NCBI RefSeq assembly: GCF_016919385.1
Contig: NZ_CP070351.1
Coordinates: 930,001 to 994,000 of the forward strand
Origin: Gordonia sp. PDNC005
Lineage (GTDB): Bacteria > Actinomycetota > Actinomycetes > Mycobacteriales > Mycobacteriaceae
Direction: 5' to 3'
Length of the DNA: 64,000 nucleotides
The position numbers were made by a program, and so were the translations under genes. Of the stretch, positions 58,059 through 64,000 are shown one piece after another (within the stretch, counting starts at the first letter, position 1; each line of letters opens with the position of its first letter). Under the pieces are notes generated by a model, which saw only the letters and a program-made list of their open reading frames with translations, was not told the DNA's origin and did no database searches.

Positions 58059-58970
58059 ATGCAGGTGCAAACCACGTCTCGCCGACGATCCTCCCGACTC
58101 GCCTCTGCGGTCGCCGTCATCGTGGTCGGAGTCCTCGCTCTCGCCGGCTGCGGAGGCGGCACGGACGGCACGGCGAAACGCGCCGCACCGCAACCGCCCA
58201 AGCGCTGCACCGCTGTCGAATGTCCCGAGCTTCCCGTCTATTCGCAGAAGCGGCTCGACCCGAGCGGAGTGACCGCTGCCAACTCGAACGAGACCGTCCC
58301 CGCCTACATGACCGAGGTGCTCGACGACCTCGACGCCACCTGGCAGGAATGGTTCGCCGAACTCAACATCGAGGGCATCTCGCCTGGACGAGAACTCATC
58401 GCCCCGGGCTCGTCGTTCACCAGCCAATGTGCGGAACCCGGCGAACCCGCTCTGCCCAGCGACTTCCCGAACGCGTTCTTCTGCCCGGTCGAGGAGCTGC
58501 CCGACGGTGCCGGTGTGAAGCGGAAGGGGTCGATCATCCTGCCCGTCGAGACGTTCGCCGAGATCTGGCAGGGCAGGCTCCTCGGTTCGAAGGGCGTCAT
58601 GCTCGGCGACTTCACTGCGGCGACGATCATCGCCCACGAGTACGGCCACAACGTGATGTGGCGTCTGATGGACGCGTACAAGATGAGCGAGTCGCAGCTC
58701 CCGACCGGGAACGACCCCGAACTGCTCGCCGACTGCTTCGCAGGCAATTGGGCGGCGACGGTCTTCGCCCGCAAGGACCTCTCGCTCAAGGAGATCGCTC
58801 AGGCTGCGGCATTGGTGATCAGTGTCGGCGATCCGGCTCCGAACCAGGGGCACGGCACGTCGTTCGAGCGAATTCGAGCTCTGACTCGCGGATTCATGGA
58901 GAACTTCTCCTCCCAGGGACAGCCGGTGACGTGCCTCAAGAACTACTGGCCCGGCGTCCTGGGCGGCTGA
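58059..58970 (+). CDS. Neutral zinc metallopeptidase, lipoprotein
   Basis: A 303-residue exported protein with a lipobox, LAGC, so that Cys31 becomes the lipid-modified N-terminus. The catalytic zinc motif HEYGH is seen in [14 protein letters not shown], with the downstream [13 protein letters not shown] segment that supplies the third ligand in the YpfJ-type neutral metallopeptidase family. The substrate is not known. It is divergent from sseA, and a stable hairpin follows its stop, so it appears to be a single-gene unit inserted into the sseA-maf region. Confidence 0.88.
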   Translation: MQVQTTSRRRSSRLASAVAVIVVGVLALAGCGGGTDGTAKRAAPQPPKRCTAVECPELPVYSQKRLDPSGVTAANSNETVPAYMTEVLDDLDATWQEWFAELNIEGISPGRELIAPGSSFTSQCAEPGEPALPSDFPNAFFCPVEELPDGAGVKRKGSIILPVETFAEIWQGRLLGSKGVMLGDFTAATIIAHEYGHNVMWRLMDAYKMSESQLPTGNDPELLADCFAGNWAATVFARKDLSLKEIAQAAALVISVGDPAPNQGHGTSFERIRALTRGFMENFSSQGQPVTCLKNYWPGVLGG

Positions 58971-59000
58971 TAACGCAGCACGTCTCTTCCGCGCAGAACG

Positions 59001-59041
59001 TTGGCGGCGATTTCCGGTCTCAGACCCGAGATCGCCGCCAA
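59001..59041. terminator. Bidirectional terminator between the metallopeptidase and maf genes
   Basis: TTGGCGGCGAT (59001-59011) pairs perfectly with ATCGCCGCCAA (59031-59041). The loop itself can fold through GGTCT/AGACC. It lies between convergent genes. Confidence 0.85.
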
Positions 59042-59051
59042 AGTTGCATCG

Positions 59052-59696
59052 TCAGCGCCAGAGGTCGGCGACGTTCACACCGACGCGGGTGAGCAGGCGG
59101 CGGGTGAGCGGGAGGCTGATGCCGATCACGCTCGACGGGTCGCCGTCGATGCCGTCGAGGAGCCAGCCGCCGAGGCCGTCCAATGTGAACGCCCCGGCGA
59201 CCTTCAACGGCTCGCCGGTCGCGACATAGCGTTCGATCAGCTCATCGGAGATGTCCGAGAAGCGGACAGTCGTCGACTGATGGTCGGCGACGACCGCGTC
59301 GACCGCACCGTCGCGCAATCGGGTCACGCAGTGGCCGGTCATCAGATGCCCGACGTTGCCGCGCATGCGACGCCACTGCGCAACGGCGATGTCGGGGGAG
59401 TGCGGCTTGCCCGACAGTTCGCCGTCGAGCAACAGCATCGAATCGCAGGTCAGTACAACGCCGTCGACGGCAGCCGAGGCGAACGTGGGATCAGAGCTGC
59501 CGAGGATCGCCGCGACGACCGCCTCTGCTTTGGCCTGCGCGAGTGTGGTCACGACCGTCTCAGGGGCCGCGTCGCCGAGTTCGGCGATCATCGCCTCCTC
59601 GTCGACGTCCGACACGAGGACGGACGGATCCAGGCCGGCGTCGCGCAGCACACGAAGTCGTGCAGGCGACGCCGAACCGAGAACGGTCGCGATCAT
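59052..59696 (-). CDS. maf: Maf-family nucleotide pyrophosphatase
   Basis: A 214-residue Maf protein. The opening TVLGSASPARLRVLRDAGLD is the S-x-S-x-R-x-x-L signature, with DSMLLLDGELSGKPHSP containing the catalytic Asp and GKP loop and AGAFTLDGLGG near the end. Family enzymes hydrolyse non-canonical or modified NTPs to monophosphates. The ATG overlaps the accE stop by one base (TGATG), so it is translated with the acyl-CoA carboxylase subunits, as in the M. tuberculosis accD5-accE-maf order (Rv3280-Rv3282). Confidence 0.92.
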   Translation of the reverse strand: MIATVLGSASPARLRVLRDAGLDPSVLVSDVDEEAMIAELGDAAPETVVTTLAQAKAEAVVAAILGSSDPTFASAAVDGVVLTCDSMLLLDGELSGKPHSPDIAVAQWRRMRGNVGHLMTGHCVTRLRDGAVDAVVADHQSTTVRFSDISDELIERYVATGEPLKVAGAFTLDGLGGWLLDGIDGDPSSVIGISLPLTRRLLTRVGVNVADLWR

Positions 59697-59923
59697 CAAC
59701 CGCGGTTGGTGAACGAGGTCGGCATGCCCCACGCGGGACGGTGCATGTCGATCGGACGACCCCAGTCGTTGCGGACAGTCTGCCCGTTGTCCGAGTCGCC
59801 GCCGCCCGCTGCCGACAGGACGCTGACCAGAACGGCCACGTCCTCGTCGGAGGGGTTGCCGGAGACGACCGTCAGAAACGGCTTGGCATCGGCGGTGTCG
59901 GCGGGCTGCTGATCGGCGGTCAC
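59696..59923 (-). CDS. accE: Acyl-CoA carboxylase epsilon subunit
   Basis: A 75-residue protein corresponding to AccE of the actinobacterial long-chain/propionyl-CoA carboxylase. It has the family's conserved [20 protein letters not shown] stretch and a C-terminal part with a Trp-rich [13 protein letters not shown] segment. It helps AccA3 and AccD5 assemble and raises their activity. The GTG start overlaps the accD5 stop (GTGA), and its own stop overlaps the maf start. It is too short and variable to be found easily by other means, but the context makes the call firm. Confidence 0.9.
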   Translation of the reverse strand: MTADQQPADTADAKPFLTVVSGNPSDEDVAVLVSVLSAAGGGDSDNGQTVRNDWGRPIDMHRPAWGMPTSFTNRG

Positions 59924-61545
59924 AGTGGGATGTTCCCATGCTTGCGCGGGGGCAGCTGGACGAGCTTGCGCTCGAGCAGACGGAGTGCGTTCGCGATCTG
60001 GCCGCGCGTATGGCTCGGCGGGATCACGGCGTCGACGTAACCGCGCTCGGCGGCGACGTACGGGTTCACGAGAGTGTCCTCGTACTCCTGCTGCAGTTCC
60101 AGGCGCAGCGCGTCGACGTCTTCGCCGTTGGCCTCGGCGTCCTTGAGCTTGCCGCGGTACACGAAGCCCACGGCGCCCGAGGCGCCCATGACGGCGATCT
60201 GCGCGGTCGGCCACGCGAGGTTGACGTCGGCGCCCATGTGCTTGGAGCCCATGACGTCGTATGCGCCGCCGTACGCCTTGCGGGTGATGACGGTGATCTT
60301 GCCGACCGTCGCCTCGCCGTACGCGTACAGGAGCTTGGCGCCGCGGCGGATGATGCCGTTGTACTCCTGATCGGTGCCGGGTAGGAAGCCCGGGACGTCC
60401 ACCAGGGTGATGATCGGGACGTTGAACGCGTCGCAGGTGCGGACGAAGCGTGCGGCCTTCTCCGATGCGTCGATGTCCAGGCATCCCGCGAACTGGGTGG
60501 GCTGGTTGGCGACGATGCCGACGCTGCGTCCGTCGACTCGACCGAAGCCGACGATGACGTTCATCGCGCGCTCGGCCTGCACCTCGAGGAACTCGTCGTC
60601 GTCGAGGATCCGGCGGATCACTTCGTGCATGTCGTACGGCTGGTTCGGCGAATCCGGGATCAGCGTGTCGAGTTCGAGGTCTTCCTCGGTGAGGTTGTCC
60701 TCGATGCCGCCGGTGGTGGCGGGCGCGGGCAGACGCGGTGCGTCGGCGCGGTTGTTGCTCGGGAGGTACGACAGCAGCTCCTTGACGTACTCGAGCGCGT
60801 CTTCCTCGTCCTGCGCGACGTAGTGCGCGACACCCGACTTCGCCATGTGGGTGTGGGCGCCGCCCAGGTCCTCCATGGTGACGTCTTCGCCGGTGACGGT
60901 CTTGATGACGTCGGGGCCGGTCACGAACATCTGACTGGTCTGGTCGACCATCACGACGAAGTCGGTGAGCGCGGGGGAGTACACGTGGCCGCCGGCCGCC
61001 GCGCCCATGATGAGCGAGATCTGGGGGATCACGCCGGACGCCTTGACGTTGCGATGGAAGATCTCGCCGTAGAGGCCGAGCGAGACGACACCCTCCTGGA
61101 TGCGTGCACCCGCGCCTTCGTTGATGCCGACCAGCGGACGGCCGGTCTTGAGGGCGAGGTCCATGACCTTGACGATCTTCTCGCCGTAGACCTCGCCGAG
61201 GCTGCCGCCGAAGACGGTGACGTCCTGGCTGAACACACAGACCTCACGGCCGTCGACCGTGCCGTAGCCGACAACAACGCCGTCGCCGACGGGACGCTTC
61301 TCCGCGAGTCCGAAGTTGGTGCTGCGGTGGCGTGCCAATGCGTCGAGTTCAACAAACGAACCCTCGTCGAGCAGATGGGTGATGCGCTCACGTGCGGTGA
61401 GCTTGCCCTTGGCGTGGATCTTCCGGGCGGCGGTCTCGCCGACGGGGAACTCGGCGTCGGCCAGACGATTCCGCAGGTCGGCGAGCTTGCCTGCCGTGGT
61501 GTGGATGTCGGGAGCTGCGCTGTCGTCGCGCGAAGCAGTGGTCAT
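59920..61545 (-). CDS. accD5: Propionyl/acetyl-CoA carboxylase beta subunit
   Basis: A 541-residue carboxyltransferase of the AccD5 type. The biotin-side motif [20 protein letters not shown], the acyl-CoA oxyanion loops [13 protein letters not shown] and [20 protein letters not shown], and the C-terminal [24 protein letters not shown] are complete. With AccA3 and AccE it makes methylmalonyl-CoA (and malonyl-CoA) for fatty and mycolic acids. A TTGACG -35 box (61584-61579) and TTAGCAT end a few bases before the ATG at 61545, so the mRNA is nearly leaderless and longer starts are unlikely. It is divergent from birA, and a perfect inverted repeat lies just upstream of its -35. Confidence 0.95.
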   Translation of the reverse strand: MTTASRDDSAAPDIHTTAGKLADLRNRLADAEFPVGETAARKIHAKGKLTARERITHLLDEGSFVELDALARHRSTNFGLAEKRPVGDGVVVGYGTVDGREVCVFSQDVTVFGGSLGEVYGEKIVKVMDLALKTGRPLVGINEGAGARIQEGVVSLGLYGEIFHRNVKASGVIPQISLIMGAAAGGHVYSPALTDFVVMVDQTSQMFVTGPDVIKTVTGEDVTMEDLGGAHTHMAKSGVAHYVAQDEEDALEYVKELLSYLPSNNRADAPRLPAPATTGGIEDNLTEEDLELDTLIPDSPNQPYDMHEVIRRILDDDEFLEVQAERAMNVIVGFGRVDGRSVGIVANQPTQFAGCLDIDASEKAARFVRTCDAFNVPIITLVDVPGFLPGTDQEYNGIIRRGAKLLYAYGEATVGKITVITRKAYGGAYDVMGSKHMGADVNLAWPTAQIAVMGASGAVGFVYRGKLKDAEANGEDVDALRLELQQEYEDTLVNPYVAAERGYVDAVIPPSHTRGQIANALRLLERKLVQLPPRKHGNIPL

Positions 61546-61590
61546 GAACATCGATGCTAACGAGAAAGGTGTGAGCCGCGTCAACCGCAT

Positions 61591-61616
61591 CGAATGTGAG
61601 AATATCCTCACATTCG
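61591..61616. promoter_or_regulatory. Perfect inverted repeat between accD5 and birA
   Basis: CGAATGTGAG (61591-61600) and CTCACATTCG (61607-61616) are exact reverse complements around a 6-base AATATC spacer. The site is seven bases upstream of the predicted accD5 -35 box and about 17 bases upstream of the birA -10 box. It is a strong candidate operator for a dimeric regulator of both genes; the regulator is not encoded next to it. Confidence 0.75.
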
Positions 61617-61646
61617 GATCTCGGGGTGCGGATAGGGTTGGTGATC

Positions 61647-62465
61647 GTGACCGACCTGCCTGATGTCAACGCCCTCCGCGAGCAGCTCGTGGGCACCCGC
61701 TGGACCTCGATCGAGGTGGTCCCCGAGACGGGGTCCACGAACGCCGACCTCATCGCTCGAGCCGCGGACCTGGGCGCAGATCTGGATGGGACCGTCCGGA
61801 TCGCGGGGTTCCAGTCTCAGGGCCGAGGGCGTCATGCGCGCGTCTGGAAGACACCCCACGGCCAGCTGGCGGTGTCGGCCGCCATCGCGGTGACCGCGGG
61901 CGACACCGACCGGATCGGCTGGCTCTCGCTGCTCACCGGCCTCGCGGTGCGCGATGCCTTGAGTGAGGTGACCGGTGTCGACGTCGAGCTGAAATGGCCG
62001 AACGACGTCCTGTCACCGTCCGTCGACGGCCAGGCCGGCGGCAAGCTTTCGGGCATCCTCTGCGAGTTTCGGCCGAACGCCGACGGCGGCGGCGTCGCGG
62101 TCATCGGCACCGGGATCAACATCGACGTCGATCGAGAGGTGGCGGCCGGGGCGAACGCGGCGTCGGTCCGTGGCATCTCGACGCGTTCCGCGTCCGAGTT
62201 CGAGCCGACCGAAGTCGCCGCAGCGTACCTGCGCGCACTGTCCACACGGGTCTCCGCGTGGCCGTCGCACATCGACGACCTCGTCGTCGACTATCGTGCC
62301 GCCAGCGCCACCCTTGGAAAACGCGTGCGTCTCATCCTTCCGGGCGACGTGGAGGTGATCGGCGACGCCGTCGACATCGACGACGAGGGACGCGTGATCG
62401 TCCAGACCGAGTCCGAGCGGATCGTCGCGTCAGCGGGCGACGTCACTCACCTGCGCCCGGTGTGA
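61647..62465 (+). CDS. birA: Biotin-protein ligase
   Basis: BirA activates biotin with ATP and joins it to the carrier lysines of biotin enzymes. The 272-residue protein has the catalytic core only: [13 protein letters not shown], the biotinyl-AMP loop [13 protein letters not shown] (GRGR), and LKWPNDVL. The N-terminal winged helix of E. coli BirA is absent, so it does not regulate transcription itself. A TAGGGT box (61633-61638) lies eight bases before the GTG at 61647, which suggests a leaderless start there; GTG at 61641 is also in frame. At least four biotin-bearing proteins it would serve are encoded in the same window. Confidence 0.93.
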   Translation: MTDLPDVNALREQLVGTRWTSIEVVPETGSTNADLIARAADLGADLDGTVRIAGFQSQGRGRHARVWKTPHGQLAVSAAIAVTAGDTDRIGWLSLLTGLAVRDALSEVTGVDVELKWPNDVLSPSVDGQAGGKLSGILCEFRPNADGGGVAVIGTGINIDVDREVAAGANAASVRGISTRSASEFEPTEVAAAYLRALSTRVSAWPSHIDDLVVDYRAASATLGKRVRLILPGDVEVIGDAVDIDDEGRVIVQTESERIVASAGDVTHLRPV

Positions 62466-62478
62466 GCCAGGCCCCGGG

Positions 62479-63117
62479 TCAGCGCTGATCCTTCCGTCGC
62501 GATGCGTTCGCCATCGTCGGGATCAGGGTGAGCACGGGGAGACCGATGATGAGGTGCATGACCGCTGTGCCGATTCCGGTTGAGATCTCTGCGGACATCG
62601 TCAGCGGGATGACGACGGCACAGGCGATCAGCAGTCCGACGATCCACCGGTAGAACTGGTCGGGCGCGGGGGTTCCGACCTGCAGTAGATACCAGAGGGC
62701 TCCGCCCAGCAGTGCGACGATGAAACCGACGAGGGCGAACCACAGCTCGTCCTGCGACAACGGGTTCCACACGCCGAACTGGCCGGAGTCGTTCACCTTC
62801 TGAGTGATCGTGCGGATGATCCAACCGACCAGCCACGCGGCGAGGCCCGTGACGACGCCGGTCATGAGGACACCGCCGCAGAACATGACGGGATCGACGT
62901 CGGGTCCTCGACGCTGTGCCGGACGTCGTCTTTGCTGCGGCTGCTCGGCGTACTGCGGCTGCGCGTACTGGGGTTCCGCGTATTGGGGTTCCGAGTAGTA
63001 CTGCTCGGTGTACCTGGGCTGCGTGTAGTCGCCGTAATCGTTCGCCTGGCTGTAGGCGCGGGTCTGCGGATTCTGATCGCCGCGGTTCCGCGGGTCGCGT
63101 GGGTCGTAGTTCGTCAT
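62479..63117 (-). CDS. Membrane protein with a Tyr/Pro/Gln repeat N-terminus
   Basis: A 212-residue protein. Residues 1-75 are disordered and hydrophilic, with a short degenerate repeat of the form E-P-Q-Y-A (EPQYAEPQYAQPQYAEQPQQ) followed by an Arg-rich patch. Four hydrophobic segments follow (VMFCGGVLMTGVVTGLAAWL, LWFALVGFIVALLGGALWYL, WIVGLLIACAVVIPLTM, AVMHLIIGLPVLTLI). No enzymatic motif is visible. The layout resembles the uncharacterised membrane protein near birA in M. tuberculosis, but I am not sure of the homology. It is convergent with birA (13 bases) and divergent from the PH-domain gene. Confidence 0.7.
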   Translation of the reverse strand: MTNYDPRDPRNRGDQNPQTRAYSQANDYGDYTQPRYTEQYYSEPQYAEPQYAQPQYAEQPQQRRRPAQRRGPDVDPVMFCGGVLMTGVVTGLAAWLVGWIIRTITQKVNDSGQFGVWNPLSQDELWFALVGFIVALLGGALWYLLQVGTPAPDQFYRWIVGLLIACAVVIPLTMSAEISTGIGTAVMHLIIGLPVLTLIPTMANASRRKDQR

Positions 63118-63223
63118 GATGCAAGCCTTCGCCGGTCGCGTACAGAGATCCTGGGTCACTCCCAGTCGCCCAAGTGTACTGACGCACCCGGCTGAGCGGC
63201 TCGACCCACTAAGCTCGGACAAC

Positions 63224-63766
63224 ATGGGATACCCACGCGAGAACCTCGCACCCGGTGAACATGTCGTGATCCACCGCCATCCGCACTGGAAGTGCCTGAT
63301 CGTGCCGGTGCTGATCTTCTGGGTGGTCACCGCGATCGCCGGTGTCGCTCTCGGCTACACGCGGACGGCGGACTCCATGTCCGACGGTGTGAAGCTGTGG
63401 CTCACCGTGATCATCGTCGTCGTGTGGCTCGCGGCCACCGGATACTGGCTGGTCCGACCGCTGCTGTCGTGGCGGACGACGCACTTCGTCGTGACCGATC
63501 GTCGAGTGATCTACCGCAACGGAATCGTCACGCGTTCGGGCATCGACATCCCGATCCGTCGGATCAACACGGTCGAATTCCGGCACGGACTGATCGATCG
63601 GATGCTCAAGACCGGCACCTTGGTGATCGAATCCGCGTCCGACGACCCGCTGTCGTTCGCCGACATCCCCAACGTCGAGGCCGTTCACGCGCTCCTGTAC
63701 CAGGAGCTCCTCGACGAGGAGGACGGCGAGATGGATGATTACGACCCCAGGGGTCGTCGCCGGTGA
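63224..63766 (+). CDS. PH-domain (YdbT/DUF304-type) membrane protein
   Basis: A 180-residue protein with a conserved basic start (GYPRENLAPGEHVVIHRHPHWK), two transmembrane helices (LIVPVLIFWVVTAIAGVAL; LWLTVIIVVVWLAATGYWLV) and a C-terminal bacterial PH domain (TTHFVVTDRRVIYRNGIVTR, SGIDIPIRRINTVEFRHGLI). It corresponds to the protein encoded beside birA in mycobacteria. The function is unknown; a role at the membrane is likely. Its stop overlaps the start of a response-regulator gene (GTGA), so the two are translated together. Confidence 0.88.
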   Translation: MGYPRENLAPGEHVVIHRHPHWKCLIVPVLIFWVVTAIAGVALGYTRTADSMSDGVKLWLTVIIVVVWLAATGYWLVRPLLSWRTTHFVVTDRRVIYRNGIVTRSGIDIPIRRINTVEFRHGLIDRMLKTGTLVIESASDDPLSFADIPNVEAVHALLYQELLDEEDGEMDDYDPRGRRR

Positions 63767-64000
63767 CGGGCGCACGAGCGATCCTCCTGGCCGAGGACGA
63801 CGCCGCGATCGCAGAACCGTTGGCTCGCGCGTTGACCCGCGAAGGTCATGAATGCGTCATCGCGCCCACCGGCACGGAGGCTCTGGAGAAGGCGCTGTCG
63901 GAGGAGTACGCCCTGCTCATCCTCGACCTGGGCCTGCCCGGCGTCGACGGTCTCGAAGTGTGCAGGCGGGTGCGTGTTGAACGTCCGCAGCTCGCGGTGC
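63763..64000 (+). CDS. Response regulator, N-terminal part (cut by window end)
   Basis: The first 79 codons of a two-component response regulator are in the window. The receiver domain shows the acidic pocket (LLAEDDAAIAEPL) and the phosphoacceptor Asp in LLILDLGLPGVDGLEVCRRV. The output domain is outside the window, so the class cannot be given; the sequence around the phosphorylation site is like that of OmpR-type regulators. The GTG start lies inside the stop of the PH-domain gene. A partner histidine kinase would be expected just downstream. Confidence 0.85.
   Translation, partial: MTGARAILLAEDDAAIAEPLARALTREGHECVIAPTGTEALEKALSEEYALLILDLGLPGVDGLEVCRRVRVERPQLAV

Noticed and set aside
61546..61611. 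Longer AccD5 start at 61611
   Set aside because: It would cover the predicted -35 and -10 boxes and half of the perfect inverted repeat, and the added residues do not match the family.

Overview
This is a high-GC window from a mycolic-acid-containing actinobacterium (order Mycobacteriales). The evidence is a mycolyltransferase of the antigen-85 type, an AccA3/AccD5/AccE acyl-CoA carboxylase set, a PrpR-type propionate regulator, an F420-type oxidoreductase, and many genes whose start codon lies 6-8 bases after a TANNNT-like -10 box, as expected for leaderless mRNAs. Gene order recalls the Mycobacterium tuberculosis lpdA-glpD2 ... nei-lhr ... accA3-(sufE-like)-sseA-maf-accE-accD5-birA backbone, with large insertions. 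A Gordonia/Williamsia-like genome is my best guess, held weakly. No tRNA, rRNA, CRISPR, insertion sequence or prophage was seen.

Layout. 1-7.6 kb: end of an LpdA-type flavoprotein, an MFS exporter with an ArsR-rhodanese regulator, an ArsR/SRPBCC pair and a TetR/micro-membrane-protein pair (both with clear palindromic operators), then divergent glpK and glpD. 7.6-15 kb: a PPOX-fold protein, an F420-type LLM oxidoreductase, an NTF2-like protein, and the nei-lhr DNA repair pair. 15-18.8 kb: a cobalamin riboswitch ahead of cbtB-cbtA (predicted cobalt uptake) and a degenerate histidine-phosphatase-like protein, an unrecognised gene and a serine hydrolase. 18.8-24.9 kb: an acyl-CoA dehydrogenase, then an apparent operon of four related secreted proteins ending in a mycolyltransferase. 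24.9-34.6 kb: a flavin monooxygenase with a divergent PucR-like regulator, and a proline utilisation set (putP, fused putA, a PucR-type regulator). 34.5-43 kb: prpR divergent from prpD-prpB-prpC, followed by pyc. 43-47.1 kb: metE behind a second cobalamin riboswitch, a zinc-free L36 gene with a Zur-like box, and an MscS channel. 47.1-55 kb: a two-gene acetyl-CoA carboxylase of eukaryotic architecture, a small GNAT-like remnant, and accA3. 55-64 kb: a stand-alone condensation-domain acyltransferase, SufE-like protein, sseA, a zinc metallopeptidase lipoprotein, maf, accE, accD5, birA, two membrane proteins and the start of a response regulator.

How the parts fit together. Biotin chemistry dominates: pyruvate carboxylase, AccA3/AccD5/AccE, the split acetyl-CoA carboxylase and the biotin ligase BirA all sit here, supplying malonyl-CoA, methylmalonyl-CoA and oxaloacetate for lipid and mycolate synthesis and for propionate burning through the methylcitrate cycle. 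Vitamin B12 status is sensed twice by riboswitches, once over predicted cobalt import and once over the B12-independent methionine synthase. The least explained part is the secreted-protein operon (about 20.1-24.8 kb). Its members share a head domain with two cysteines and a short Gly-Ser-Leu-rich C-terminus, and it ends in a mycolyltransferase, which suggests, without proving, a cell-envelope system in which the transferase and the small proteins act together.
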